Notes: a model not told the origin generated them from the letters alone. DNA of 64,000 bases from Taishania pollutisoli (GCF_014518315.1 NZ_JACVEL010000003.1:328660-392659); one strand, 5' to 3'. Counted from the first letter of the stretch, positions 17,857 through 27,601 are shown. Made by a program: numbers and translations.

Positions 17857-20262
17857 TTACTTCAGGACATTGACATGCCCGACCAGCTTCCCTTCAATTC
17901 CATTTCGGGCCGTGTACGAAATTTTATAGGTATACGTACCATCCGGAACCGTCATGTTTTTATAGGTACCGTCCCATTCGAAATTTACATCATCTGAACG
18001 GTAAACCCGCTCACCCCATCGGTTATAGATACTCACGGAAAGGAGATTGATGTTCACCGTAGATACCTTAAAGGTCTTATTAAACCGGTCGATATCCGGT
18101 GTAAAAGTATTCGGCACGTAGATATAATACTCCTCGATAATGGTTATCGGTTTTTGTATGGTGTCTTTACATCCTTTGTCATCCGTTGCAATGAGGGTTA
18201 CGATATAGACTCCGGGGTCTGCGTAGGTTGTGTTGGGATGTACGGCTGTCGAGGTACTTCCGTTTCCGAAATCCCATTCGTAGGTATCGGAATTGATGCT
18301 TAAATTCTGAAAGGTCAGTTCCAGATTGTTAAACGGAACACTGCTGATCATTGCGAAATTGGCCGTAGGTTTTACAACAGTAACCCGTACCTGTTCTGCT
18401 ACACTAAATGTCTGGCATTCATCTGAAACAACCAGCATGTAATCTGTTGTAACGGACGGGTTGACCCATACATCCGGAGTGGTTTCATTGCTGTGCGGCC
18501 AGTGGTAATAATATTGACCATATCCGCCTGTAACGACAGAGGTCAGTAAAACAGAATCTCCCGGACAGATTTCAACGTCAGGACTTAGTTCTACCACCAG
18601 CGGAGGGCTGGTAATTGTATAGGTAATGTCATGTGTTTCCGTAATGCCACAAGCATCTGTAACTTCCACCGTGTAGACGGTTGTCCGTGAAGGAGTGACA
18701 GTTTGACTGGCTTGTGTCCCCAGTATTTCACCCTGGTCAGATGTCCATTGATACGTATATCCGCCAAAACCTCCGCTTGCCACAACGTCAAGTGTTGCGG
18801 GAACATACGGACATATTTCTGTGATATCCGGCGTTCCTGTAATCGTAATTGGCGTAAAAACAGGCACTGTTACAGTGATTGATTGGGTGACCGGTTGCTG
18901 GATACATTCGTCCGTCACAGTCAGCGTGTACGTAGTGGTGGTCAATGGCGCGACGGTAATGTTTGGCGTGGTTTCACCAGTGTTCCATTGATATGTATAT
19001 GGTTGTCCGCCACCTGACACGGTAGAAGTAAGCGATACCTCTTCTCCCGGGCAGGCAACTTCTGTAGCTGACACAGTAAGTTGTACTGGTTCGATATCGC
19101 GGATAAACAACTCCAACTGCTGTGTTCGTTGCTCCCCGCAATTGTCCAGGTAATTAAATGTAAATTTAACATTTTCTGTTCCTTCGTTTAAACCGTCGAG
19201 GATGGAAACCAGGTTGAATTCTGTAAACAAAGCCCCTGCAGGGATTGTTACTGATGAAGGAACTGTCTGGTAATCTACACCGTTTGTTGCCGACCCGGAA
19301 GTTGCGATGTTAATCGTTAAAGGAGAATTGATGTTGCAATTGGTTCGTTCCAGTCGGATTTTCGCTTCCGAGCATGGTTCTGCAAGCACATTGTTCTCGG
19401 GAAATACCTGATTTAATAGCGTATAGCTCACTTTTAACGGATCATTTGCTTTGAAACTTTTTGCCTCCAGGAATATTCCTGAATCCCATACGGGGTCACC
19501 TACGTCGGCAATTGCCAGTGTTAACCGGTACGTTGCGTTACACTGTATTTTTGCTTTGGCTGTTAACACACGTGTAAAGCCGTCGTATTGAATATAAATA
19601 GGACTCTGGTTGAACGGTGTTTGATTCCCGTTTCCGTTTGGAACATAATATTGAGGATTGCTTGGCCCGGTAACGGGTACTCCTTGTGCAGGAGCTGTAT
19701 TTCCGTTATTCACACTGTTAATTGCCACAACGGCTCCGTTGGGTAAGCGCGCAATGTTTTGTTGCCCGGAAAATCCGGGGCCGGAGATAAAAAATCCGAA
19801 TACATCATTGAATTGGGAACCAACATATTCAGGGTACTCTTCTGAACCAAAGACATACCGAAATTCGATTGAGTCGGAACAAGTTTGAAAGTCAAATGCC
19901 AGTACGGATGCGTTAAAAGTCTGATTACCTACAATACCAGATAATAATTGATATCCGGGTGTTCCGTTGTCAACTCCTGAACTGGCAGAATTATTCGGAC
20001 CTATCGGCCCGTTCTGATTTCCGATGATGGTACCTGTTGTCATCACAATACCACTTTGAATTCCCAGGTTGGTGCCCGTTGCATCAAATCGTCCCAAAGC
20101 AGTTGTTGCTCCCTGAAACGTAATGTTGGTAACGGTAATGCCCGGATCTCCTAATAATACGTTCTGTACCAACGAGACAGGATCCTGAACCTGAGTTGTT
20201 AGCTGAGACATACCATTGAGGATGGTACAACAAAAGAATACTATACTTGTAAAATACCTCAT
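17857..20262 (-). CDS. Large secreted protein: choice-of-anchor L, PKD/Ig repeats, gliding-motility-type C-terminal domain
   Basis: 801 residues. A signal peptide (to about residue 19) leads to a choice-of-anchor L domain marked by YVFGSEEYPEYVGSQFND (about 134-150). Then come Calx-beta/Ig-like segments (residues 280-390), three similar Ig/PKD repeats with YQWNTGETTP, YQWTSDQGE and YHWPHSNETTP cores, and a PKD domain with YEWDFGNGSTS. The last ~85 residues (YVPNTFTPDIDRFN ... YNRWGERVY ... WDGTYKN) form the type B gliding-associated CTD that directs T9SS export and anchoring. Probably a cell-surface adhesin or filament component. It is convergent with the FAD oxidoreductase, one base apart. 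Confidence 0.92.
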   Translation of the reverse strand: MRYFTSIVFFCCTILNGMSQLTTQVQDPVSLVQNVLLGDPGITVTNITFQGATTALGRFDATGTNLGIQSGIVMTTGTIIGNQNGPIGPNNSASSGVDNGTPGYQLLSGIVGNQTFNASVLAFDFQTCSDSIEFRYVFGSEEYPEYVGSQFNDVFGFFISGPGFSGQQNIARLPNGAVVAINSVNNGNTAPAQGVPVTGPSNPQYYVPNGNGNQTPFNQSPIYIQYDGFTRVLTAKAKIQCNATYRLTLAIADVGDPVWDSGIFLEAKSFKANDPLKVSYTLLNQVFPENNVLAEPCSEAKIRLERTNCNINSPLTINIATSGSATNGVDYQTVPSSVTIPAGALFTEFNLVSILDGLNEGTENVKFTFNYLDNCGEQRTQQLELFIRDIEPVQLTVSATEVACPGEEVSLTSTVSGGGQPYTYQWNTGETTPNITVAPLTTTTYTLTVTDECIQQPVTQSITVTVPVFTPITITGTPDITEICPYVPATLDVVASGGFGGYTYQWTSDQGEILGTQASQTVTPSRTTVYTVEVTDACGITETHDITYTITSPPLVVELSPDVEICPGDSVLLTSVVTGGYGQYYYHWPHSNETTPDVWVNPSVTTDYMLVVSDECQTFSVAEQVRVTVVKPTANFAMISSVPFNNLELTFQNLSINSDTYEWDFGNGSTSTAVHPNTTYADPGVYIVTLIATDDKGCKDTIQKPITIIEEYYIYVPNTFTPDIDRFNKTFKVSTVNINLLSVSIYNRWGERVYRSDDVNFEWDGTYKNMTVPDGTYTYKISYTARNGIEGKLVGHVNVLK

Positions 20263-20428
20263 TCAATCTATTAGACGCAAAAATAAAGAAAACGTTTCTT
20301 GCATTTTCTCCAAATGTTGTGCCGAATTATTAAAATGTGTTAATTATTAATTCATTGGTTTTTATAAAATTACGATTTTATTGAAAATTTATTGGCTGTT
20401 GTCCGAAAAAATAATCACTTTTGAATGG

Positions 20429-21271
20429 ATGAACAGAATGAGAAGGTGGCTGACCAATTGGCAAAAGCAGTTAAAGTTTGCTGTTTATGACCCCAAGAAT
20501 TTCAATGAGATTTTTGGCTTTACTACGTCTAAAATACGTCTTTTTTCATTGGTGTTACTTGTTTTTATCATCACTGTTGTATTGGTATTCTTCGTGTTGA
20601 GCCGGACATCGTTTGGGAAAAACCTGATTACGGCGGGAACTTCTCCTGAGGAAGCGGAAATCATCGATCAACGGGTGCGCATCGATTCGTTGGCAGGACA
20701 GGTGAAAGCGCAAGATGCTTACATTGCCAATTTGAGACGTTTACTGTTCGGAGATTTTAAAGCGGATTCTGTTGCAAGCGAGAAACCCGAGGTAAAAATA
20801 AATCCCAATTCCATCAATGCAAATCCAAGCAAAGCCGAATTGCAGGTAGGTGAAAATGTAAAAGCAGATCAATATACCAATTCCGCGAAGACACCAACAG
20901 ATTTTGTTCATTTTATTGTTCCTGTAAAAGGAAAAATCAGCCAACGGTTCAATGCGAAAAATCATCAGGCGATTGATATTGTGACGCCCCCGGACACCTA
21001 TTTTGCAGCCTGTCTGTCGGGAACGGTTATCTATTCGGGTTTTTCTCAGAAAGATGGAAATATACTGATCATTGAACATCCGAATAATTACTTATCCGTA
21101 TACAAACATGCCCGGACGACCTTAAAAAAAGCAGGGGAGAAAGTACGGGTAGGTGATGTTATCGGAATTGTAGGAAATACCGGAGCGAATACATCCGGAC
21201 CTCATTTGCATTTTGAGTTGTGGCTCAACCAACAGGCAGTTGATCCGATGAAGTATATGCAGTTTGAATGA
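20429..21271 (+). CDS. M23 family (LytM-type) metallopeptidase, membrane-anchored
   Basis: 280 residues from ATG 20429 (a TTG at 20381 would add 16 residues and is unlikely). A transmembrane anchor lies at about residues 36-60 (LFSLVLLVFIITVVLVFFVL), then a coiled region and the peptidase domain. Zinc ligands are HQAID (HxxxD, about residue 192) and GPHLHFELW (HxH, near residue 260). These enzymes cut peptide bonds in peptidoglycan or act as scaffolds for such enzymes. A weak -7 box CACTTTTG, with one mismatch, lies just upstream. The gene is two bases from convergent uvrC. Confidence 0.9.
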   Translation: MNRMRRWLTNWQKQLKFAVYDPKNFNEIFGFTTSKIRLFSLVLLVFIITVVLVFFVLSRTSFGKNLITAGTSPEEAEIIDQRVRIDSLAGQVKAQDAYIANLRRLLFGDFKADSVASEKPEVKINPNSINANPSKAELQVGENVKADQYTNSAKTPTDFVHFIVPVKGKISQRFNAKNHQAIDIVTPPDTYFAACLSGTVIYSGFSQKDGNILIIEHPNNYLSVYKHARTTLKKAGEKVRVGDVIGIVGNTGANTSGPHLHFELWLNQQAVDPMKYMQFE

Positions 21272-21273
21272 CC

Positions 21274-23070
21274 TTATTTGTTGAGGAATTGAAACAATAA
21301 TGCCGCTTTTCCTTTTCCGATGACAACTTCTAACTCTTCCAGTGATGCTTCTTTGATTCGCTTCACTGATTTAAAATATTTCATCAGTTCAACCTGGGTT
21401 TTTTCACCAATTCCCTTTACTTCCAATAACTCTGATTGAATGGCAGATTTACTGCGTTTGTTGCGGTGATGGGTAATGCCGAACCGGTGGGCTTCGTTTC
21501 GTAAATGCTGAATAACTTTCAGGCTTTCTGAACGTTTGTCGATGTAAATAGGAAGTGAATCCCCGGGAAAGAAAATTTCTTCGAGTTTTTTTGCAATGCC
21601 GACAATGGCTACTTTTCCTCTTAAGTTTAACTGATCCAATGCCGTCATGGCCGAAGAAAGTTGCCCTTTACCACCATCAATAACAATGAGTTGAGGCAAT
21701 GATTCTTCTTCATCCACCATCCGTTTGTAGCGACGGAAGACCGCTTCTTCCATAGAAGCAAAATCGTTTGGACCTTCCACTGTTTTAATGTTGAAATGGC
21801 GGTAATCTTTTTTGCTGGGCTTGGCATTTTTGAATACCACACATGCGGATACCGGATTGGTTCCCTGTATATTCGAGTTGTCAAAACATTCGATGTGAAC
21901 CGGCAATTCCTTGAGTCGGAAATCTTTTTTGATTTGCTCGAGAATTCGTTCCGTTGCTTTTTCCGGGTTTTTAATGCTTTCTTTTTTGCGTTTTTCCAAC
22001 CGGTAGAAAGAAGCATTGCGTTGTGAAAGTTCCAACAGACTTTTTTTATCTCCGATTTGTGGGACGGTCAGGCGGATGTCAGAAAGTTCAGTCTCAAATA
22101 ATCGTTCTACAAGTACCTCTTTTGCCTGGCTGTTGAATTGTTCACGCATCCGGAGCAGGACGTAATCAAGGACCTGTTCATCTGTTTCATCGAGACTGGT
22201 TTTTACCTCAATGGTAAGTCCGTGAACAATCGCCCCGCTGATGATGCTCAGGTAATTGACAAAGCGTGTCGTTCCGTCTTCAACCATTGTGATGACATCT
22301 ACCTCGTGAATTTTGGGTGATACAATCGTTGATTTTGCCTGGAATCGCTGCAACACGTCCAGTTTCTCTTTGACTTCCTGAGCTTCTTCAAAGGCATACA
22401 CATCGGCATGTTCTTTCATTTGCTTTTTCAACAGGTTGATCACCGAAGAAATATTTCCTTTCAGAATGGTTTCTATTGCTTCTATCTGTTGGTTGTACGA
22501 TGCTTCTGACTGCCTTCCTACACAAGGACCGAGGCAATTCCCGATGTGGTATTCCAGACAAACTTTGTATTTGCGTTCTTCGAGTTTTTGCTTGCGCAAA
22601 TCAAGGGAACAGGTACGAAGCGGGTACAAATCCCGGATCAGCTGGAGTAAAGTATTCATTACCCTCACGCTTGAATACGGTCCGAAGTACATCGATCCGT
22701 CTTTCACAATATTGCGTGTGGAGAAAACACGTGGAAAAGCTTCTTTCCTGACGCAAATCCACGGATATGTTTTGTCGTCCTTTAGTTGAATGTTGTACTT
22801 GGGTTTGTACTCCTTGATGAGGTTGTTTTCCAGGAGCAAGGCATCCAGTTCGGTATCGACAACAATGTACTGAATGTCACAGATGGCTTTGACCAGCAGA
22901 CGTGTTTTGTTGTTTTCCAACGTTTTTGAAAAGTAGGAGGTGACCCGTTTTTTGAGGTTTTTAGCTTTTCCTACATAGATAATCGCTCCTTTTTCGTTGA
23001 AATACTGGTACACTCCCGGTTTATCGGGAAGTAATTTAATTTTATCCAACAGTTGTTGAGCGGTATCCAT
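21274..23070 (-). CDS. uvrC: Excinuclease ABC subunit C
   Basis: 598 residues; makes both cuts in nucleotide excision repair with UvrA and UvrB. The N-terminal GIY-YIG nuclease is KPGVYQYFNEKGAIIYVGKAKNLKKR (split here: GVYQYFNEKG and IIYVGKAKNLKKR). Four cysteines (RTCSLDL, YKVCLEY, GNCLGPCVG) match the Fe-S ligands known in UvrC. A UVR motif lies at about 200-235, then the RNase H-like domain (DGGKGQLSSA) and C-terminal helix-hairpin-helix pair (LLEVKGIGEKT). Its promoter box is four bases from the ATG. Confidence 0.96.
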   Translation of the reverse strand: MDTAQQLLDKIKLLPDKPGVYQYFNEKGAIIYVGKAKNLKKRVTSYFSKTLENNKTRLLVKAICDIQYIVVDTELDALLLENNLIKEYKPKYNIQLKDDKTYPWICVRKEAFPRVFSTRNIVKDGSMYFGPYSSVRVMNTLLQLIRDLYPLRTCSLDLRKQKLEERKYKVCLEYHIGNCLGPCVGRQSEASYNQQIEAIETILKGNISSVINLLKKQMKEHADVYAFEEAQEVKEKLDVLQRFQAKSTIVSPKIHEVDVITMVEDGTTRFVNYLSIISGAIVHGLTIEVKTSLDETDEQVLDYVLLRMREQFNSQAKEVLVERLFETELSDIRLTVPQIGDKKSLLELSQRNASFYRLEKRKKESIKNPEKATERILEQIKKDFRLKELPVHIECFDNSNIQGTNPVSACVVFKNAKPSKKDYRHFNIKTVEGPNDFASMEEAVFRRYKRMVDEEESLPQLIVIDGGKGQLSSAMTALDQLNLRGKVAIVGIAKKLEEIFFPGDSLPIYIDKRSESLKVIQHLRNEAHRFGITHHRNKRSKSAIQSELLEVKGIGEKTQVELMKYFKSVKRIKEASLEELEVVIGKGKAALLFQFLNK

Positions 23071-23074
23071 TTTA

Positions 23075-23082
23075 CAAAAATA
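23075..23082 (-). promoter_or_regulatory. -7 promoter box, predicts leaderless uvrC mRNA
   Basis: TATTTTTG on the minus strand, four bases (TAAA) before the uvrC ATG; GTTC lies 19 bases upstream (23102-23105). Confidence 0.7.
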
Positions 23083-23154
23083 ATCAGAAGATTTTGAATT
23101 GGAACAGACTGTGGCGATACTTCTGCTATGATAAACATGGTGTACAGGTGAATG

Positions 23155-23847
23155 TTAATCACCGAACTTTTCCCGGATAATATTCAGGACATGTTCCAAC
23201 TGGGATTCCCGTGTGAAATGACTGGTATCAATCAGGATGGCATCAGGTGTCTGAATGAGTGGCCCTTCTTCCCTGGTGCGGTCTGTCTGGTCGCGTTCCT
23301 GAAGGTTTTGAAGTACGCTTTCCAGCGATGTTTCGATGCCTTTGCTTTGCATTTCCCTGAGCCGTCTCTCTGCCCGGATTAGCGGATCGGCAGTTACAAA
23401 AAACTTCAGGTCTGCATCGGGAAAAACAACTGATCCGATGTCGCGGCCATCCATAACAACTCCTCCGTTTTTGCCCATTTCCCGTTGTGAGGCAACCAAC
23501 TTATGCCGCACCTCTTTGATCGCGGCTATTTTTGATACGACTGCCGCTACTTCCGGACGACGAATGATCTCTTCTACATCTGTCCCGTTGAGAAAAAGGT
23601 GCCGTTTTCCGGTTTCACTATTTTTTTTAAAATCCAGTTGAATCTCCGGTAAAGAATCAGCCAGTTGATCTGTCAGAATAACGTCGCCCTGAATGAGCTG
23701 ATTGTTGAGTGCATATAAAGCAACACCCCGGTACATTGCCCCGGTGTCGATGAAGGTGTAATCCAGTATCCTGGCCACATCTTTTGCGATGGTACTTTTA
23801 CCACACGCTGAATACCCGTCAATGGCAATGATCAATTGTTTATTCAT
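23155..23847 (-). CDS. cmk: (d)CMP kinase
   Basis: 230 residues. It phosphorylates CMP and dCMP with ATP. The P-loop is IDGYSACGKST (residues 10-19), followed by RVLDYTFIDTGAMYR-like NMP-binding block (residues split: IDTGAMYRGVALY). The MDGRDIGSVVFPDA block and the RDQTDRTREEGPL lid are family marks. A promoter with two overlapping -7 boxes sits directly before the ATG, so it has its own transcript although uvrC follows on the same strand. Confidence 0.95.
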   Translation of the reverse strand: MNKQLIIAIDGYSACGKSTIAKDVARILDYTFIDTGAMYRGVALYALNNQLIQGDVILTDQLADSLPEIQLDFKKNSETGKRHLFLNGTDVEEIIRRPEVAAVVSKIAAIKEVRHKLVASQREMGKNGGVVMDGRDIGSVVFPDADLKFFVTADPLIRAERRLREMQSKGIETSLESVLQNLQERDQTDRTREEGPLIQTPDAILIDTSHFTRESQLEHVLNIIREKFGD

Positions 23848-23851
23848 GTGG

Positions 23852-23867
23852 CAAATCTACAAAAATA
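23852..23867 (-). promoter_or_regulatory. Tandem -7 boxes before cmk
   Basis: On the minus strand TATTTTTG (23860-23867) is directly followed by TAGATTTG (23852-23859), then CCAC and the cmk ATG. The proximal box is four bases from the start codon. GTTT lies 19 bases upstream of it. Confidence 0.65.
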
Positions 23868-23891
23868 CCCGGCACGGGAAACGGGAGCGAA

Positions 23892-24293
23892 TCAACTTCT
23901 TTCCTGGCAGAGCTCCACCAACATTCCATTGGTGGATTTAGGATGAAGGAAGGCTATCAGTTTGTTGTCTGCCCCTTCTTTCGGAGTGCGCTGGATCATT
24001 TGGAAGCCCGCTGCTTCCAACCGTGTTATTTCGGCTTCAATATCTTCCACATCGAATGCGACGTGGTGGATCCCCGGCCCTCTCTTTTCGATGTATTTAG
24101 CAATTGGTGACTGTGGGTCTGTTGCGGCAACCAATTCAATTTTCGATTCACCTACCCGAAAGAAAGCGGTCTTTACAAATTCCGAACCGACTTCCTCAAT
24201 TTTATAGCAGGGAGTGTTTAACAATTGTTCGTATAACACGATGGTTTCTTCCAGGTTAGTAACCGCTACGCCTAAATGTTCTATTTTTCTCAT
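23892..24293 (-). CDS. mce: Methylmalonyl-CoA epimerase
   Basis: 133 residues, one glyoxalase/VOC fold. It interconverts the S and R forms of methylmalonyl-CoA in propionate and branched-chain amino-acid degradation. Metal ligands are visible at IEHLGVAV (His), KIELVAA (Glu), GIHHVAFDVED (His) and MLVELCQE (Glu). Length and the RGPGIHHVAF block match the family closely. No mutase gene is in the window. No clear promoter was seen; the ATG is followed upstream by A-rich DNA. Confidence 0.93.
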   Translation of the reverse strand: MRKIEHLGVAVTNLEETIVLYEQLLNTPCYKIEEVGSEFVKTAFFRVGESKIELVAATDPQSPIAKYIEKRGPGIHHVAFDVEDIEAEITRLEAAGFQMIQRTPKEGADNKLIAFLHPKSTNGMLVELCQERS

Positions 24294-24314
24294 GCACCGT
24301 AAATTTAAAAAAAA

Positions 24315-24334
24315 AGACCTGGGTTATCAGGTCT
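24315..24334 (-). terminator. Intrinsic terminator of the 24.4-25.2 kb secreted-protein gene
   Basis: AGACCTG and CAGGTCT form a perfect 7-bp stem with a 6-base loop. On the minus strand it is followed at once by eight or more T, a classical intrinsic terminator. Confidence 0.8.
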
Positions 24335-24356
24335 CTTCATTTATTTTCGTGTTGAA

Positions 24357-25163
24357 TTACTTCTTTACAAACTTCTCGTTGATGTTGTCAAAATTGATGT
24401 AGTACACACCTTTCAACAAGTTGGAACAGTTAACGGAACTACCAACTCCTTTTTTAACAATGTTTCCGTATGCATCGTAAATTTCATAACGGGTTTCCAC
24501 CGGAGTTCCGTTTGATGTGAATTGAATATCGTCTTTTACAATTGCAGGTGATTTGACAACGGCAGCAATTTTTGAACTGAATTTGACCTGGTTGGAAACG
24601 CGTTTCTCTCCTGAATGGTCAATTTGTACAACTCTGAAAACGTTTTCTCCTGAATGCGGCGTTACTTTAAACTCGTATTTGTTGGTTCCCGAAGTACCGA
24701 TCCCGTCCACTTCACCCACAGCAACCCATTTGTTCCAACGGTATTGCTCAACGATGTATGGCAACTTTCCATTTTCATTTGTTGTTTCCCACTTTAACTT
24801 GTCTTCTGATACATTAATTGAAACCACGTTAAAGGTTGAACGGGGCAGCAACACCTCCGGATTCAGTATTTTTGGTTTACATCCGTCGTGGTGCTCAATT
24901 ACAATAAAAACAGGTTCTCCTAAGGCAATGTTGAAAATTCCAAAATCAATTTCGAATGCTCCTGAACCGGTTCCGCCGGGCATAATATCTCCATTTACGG
25001 TAACTTTTGTCGCACAGTAACCAAAACCTTCATCATCAATGGGATTTTGCACATACAGGTTTTTTCCCTGGTACGTGCCCTCAATAGACAACGCAGAGAA
25101 GGCGAAGTCACTGAAAAACAGTAATAATAGAGTGAGGAGAATGTATGTTCTTTTCATTTTCAT
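24357..25163 (-). CDS. Secreted protein with T9SS type A-like C-terminal tail
   Basis: 268 residues with a signal peptide (LLTLLLLFFSDFAFS, about residues 9-23). The N-terminal half begins IEGTYQGKNLYVQNP and has a predicted beta-rich domain with two cysteines (GYC, DGC). A fibronectin-like segment follows (VEQYRWNKWVAVGEV ... FRVVQIDHSGEKRVS). The last ~70 residues (YEIYDAYGNIVKKG ... LLKGVYYINFDN) look like a T9SS type A sorting domain. I do not recognise the N-terminal domain; the protein is probably exported to the cell surface. Confidence 0.82.
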   Translation of the reverse strand: MKMKRTYILLTLLLLFFSDFAFSALSIEGTYQGKNLYVQNPIDDEGFGYCATKVTVNGDIMPGGTGSGAFEIDFGIFNIALGEPVFIVIEHHDGCKPKILNPEVLLPRSTFNVVSINVSEDKLKWETTNENGKLPYIVEQYRWNKWVAVGEVDGIGTSGTNKYEFKVTPHSGENVFRVVQIDHSGEKRVSNQVKFSSKIAAVVKSPAIVKDDIQFTSNGTPVETRYEIYDAYGNIVKKGVGSSVNCSNLLKGVYYINFDNINEKFVKK

Positions 25164-25406
25164 TCAGTATAAACAGAAATAGTGATTTGAGTAATGTATC
25201 AAAAATCAAGTGCAATATTACTTCCATTTTTTGACAAATCAAAAATAATTCTCTTTAAATTGGGCGCGATTGTTAAAAAAATCATCTTAAGCTTTTTGTG
25301 CAATTGTTTTTTTCACAAAACCCTGGGTTCAACAGGACTTAAAATAACGCAGAATTCTTCTTCTTTGAAGAATCTTGATTACCTTCGTGATATCTCAATA
25401 TTAGAA

Positions 25407-26360
25407 ATGAAAAACAGAATTACATCTTTATTCAATATCGATTATCCGATTGTTCAGGCCGGAATGATTTGGTGCTCAGGCTGGGAGCTGGCGGCAGCCG
25501 TTTCCAATGCTGGCGGGTTGGGAATTATCGGCTCGGGAAGTATGTATCCGGAAATCCTGGAAGAACACATTCAGAAATGCCAAAGAGCAACAAACAAGCC
25601 ATTTGGGGTCAATCTGCCGATGCTCTACCCCGATATTGACAAACACATTGAAACAATTATCAAATACAACGTGCCGGTTGTTTTTACGTCTGCCGGAAAC
25701 CCCAAAACATGGACAAGTCACCTGAAAAAACATGGAATTACAGTTGTACATGTTGTATCCAGTCTGAAATTTGCGCTCAAGGCGCAGGAAGCGGGTGTTG
25801 ATGCAGTGGTGGCAGAAGGATTTGAAGCGGGCGGACACAACGGACGTGATGAAACAACAACGTTTTGCCTCATTCCCGCTGTTGCCGGTGAATTAACCAT
25901 TCCGTTGATTGCCGCCGGAGGAATCGGTACCGGAAGAGGAATGCTTGCAGCAATGAACCTGGGCGCAGACGGTGTACAAATCGGAAGCCGTTTTATTGCC
26001 ACTCCCGAATCAAGTGCGCACGACCATTTCAAAAAAGCTATTTTAGCGATGGGAGAAGGTGATACGCAGTTGACATTGAAAGAGTTGACACCTGTCCGGT
26101 TGGTGAAAAATGAATTTTACAAACGGGTACAGCAAGCATATGAGAAAGGAGCTTCCGTTGAAGACCTGACGACATTGCTAGGAAGAGGAAGAGCCAAAAA
26201 AGGAATGTTTGAAGGAGATCTGATTGAAGGAGAGCTGGAAGTCGGACAGATTTCGGGATTGATCAATGAAATCAAACCTGCAGCTGCAATAGTGAAAGAA
26301 CTGGTGGATGAATACAGACAGGCATTGAGCGAACAGACTACATCAAAATTTAATTTCTGA
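25407..26360 (+). CDS. Nitronate monooxygenase-like FMN enzyme
   Basis: 317 residues from ATG 25407; the frame extends 71 codons further up, without family resemblance, past a TACCTTCG promoter-like box at 25380. It is a TIM-barrel flavoprotein of the 2-nitropropane dioxygenase/FabK superfamily: PIVQAGMIWCSGWELAAAVSNAGGLG at the N-terminus (in parts), VVAEGFEAGGHNG (catalytic His region) and IAAGGIGTGRGMLAAM plus GADGVQIGSRF (FMN phosphate loops). The true substrate is open. It overlaps the M16 peptidase by one base (TGATG), so the two are co-translated. Confidence 0.88.
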   Translation: MKNRITSLFNIDYPIVQAGMIWCSGWELAAAVSNAGGLGIIGSGSMYPEILEEHIQKCQRATNKPFGVNLPMLYPDIDKHIETIIKYNVPVVFTSAGNPKTWTSHLKKHGITVVHVVSSLKFALKAQEAGVDAVVAEGFEAGGHNGRDETTTFCLIPAVAGELTIPLIAAGGIGTGRGMLAAMNLGADGVQIGSRFIATPESSAHDHFKKAILAMGEGDTQLTLKELTPVRLVKNEFYKRVQQAYEKGASVEDLTTLLGRGRAKKGMFEGDLIEGELEVGQISGLINEIKPAAAIVKELVDEYRQALSEQTTSKFNF

Positions 26361-27601
26361 TGATACATTACGAAAAATTTACACTGGAAAACGGTTTGAC
26401 CGTTCTTTTTCATAAGGATACAACAACTCCGATGGCTGTTGTAAACACATTGTACGATGTAGGAGCACGCGACGAAGATGAATCCAAAACGGGCTTTGCT
26501 CACTTGTTTGAACACCTGATGTTTGGCGGATCCGTCAACATCCCTGAATTTGATACTCCGTTGCAGAATGCAGGTGGTGAGAACAATGCGTTTACATCCA
26601 ATGATATTACGAATTATTACGATGTGGTTCCTGCCCAAAACCTGGAAACGGCTTTGTGGCTGGAGAGCGACCGGATGTTGTCGCTGGCATTTACACCAAA
26701 GAGTCTGGAAGTACAACGAAATGTAGTCATAGAGGAGTTCAAGCAACGATACCTGAACCAACCGTATGGCGATGTATGGTTGCAGTTGCGTCCGCTGGCT
26801 TATCACGTACATCCCTACAAATGGGCAACCATCGGGAAGGAAATCAGGCACATCGAAGAAGCGACGATGGAAGATGTAAAGACATTCTTCAAAAAATATT
26901 ATACACCTTCCAATGCGATTTTATGCATCGCCGGCGATTTTGAACTGGAGGAGGTGAAAAAGCAGGTTGAAAAATGGTACGGGGATATTCCTTCGGGACA
27001 TAAGTATGCGCGCATGCTCAAAAAGGAGCCGGACCAGGCAGAATTCAGGGAAAAAATCATTGAACGGGAGGTACCGGTCGATGCCTTTTACTATGCATTC
27101 AAAATGCCGGAACGTAAAAATCCGGATTATTATGTAGCAGATGTACTCTCCGATGCATTGGGACGTGACAAATCTTCTCGTTTGTACAAGCGATTGAAGA
27201 AGGAATTGGAACTGGTGTCGGAGGTTTCAGCCTACATTACGGGTTCCCTCGATGAAGGGTTGCTGATCATTTCCGGACGGCTATCCAATGGTGTTTCGTT
27301 TGAACAGCTGGATGAGGAGTTGTGGAAAATACTGAACGATTTACAACGCCACAAAATCGGGGAGGATGAGTTGAAGCGGTTGATGATCAAGATCAGGACA
27401 GCCAAAGAGTTTCAGGAACAGGGATTGCTGAACAGAGCAATGAACCTGTGCTTATTTGAATTGTTGGGAGACGCCAACGGCATCAATGAAGAAGCCCTGA
27501 TTTATGAAAAAATCACGTCCGGTGATTTGTTGCGTATTTCCAGGCAAATTCTGAGAAAGACCAATTGCTCACTGTTGAAAGTGCAGGCGGTTAAAAAGTG
27601 A
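26360..27601 (+). CDS. M16 family zinc peptidase (single catalytic subunit)
   Basis: 413 residues. The inverted zinc motif HLFEH (residues 50-54) with a downstream Glu in WLESDRMLSL is intact, so it is a catalytic M16 subunit. A second M16 domain (about residues 215-410) is present without the zinc motif. Bacteroidota often pair such a gene with a catalytically dead partner; none is adjacent here. It follows the nitronate monooxygenase gene with a one-base overlap. Confidence 0.91.
   Translation: MIHYEKFTLENGLTVLFHKDTTTPMAVVNTLYDVGARDEDESKTGFAHLFEHLMFGGSVNIPEFDTPLQNAGGENNAFTSNDITNYYDVVPAQNLETALWLESDRMLSLAFTPKSLEVQRNVVIEEFKQRYLNQPYGDVWLQLRPLAYHVHPYKWATIGKEIRHIEEATMEDVKTFFKKYYTPSNAILCIAGDFELEEVKKQVEKWYGDIPSGHKYARMLKKEPDQAEFREKIIEREVPVDAFYYAFKMPERKNPDYYVADVLSDALGRDKSSRLYKRLKKELELVSEVSAYITGSLDEGLLIISGRLSNGVSFEQLDEELWKILNDLQRHKIGEDELKRLMIKIRTAKEFQEQGLLNRAMNLCLFELLGDANGINEEALIYEKITSGDLLRISRQILRKTNCSLLKVQAVKK

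Noticed and set aside
25194..25406. 71-codon N-terminal extension of the nitronate monooxygenase
   Set aside because: No family match, F/K-rich, and contains a -7-like box near its end.
26117..26851. 244-codon antisense frame over the nitronate monooxygenase and M16 genes
   Set aside because: Shadow of two secure genes; no family features and no promoter.
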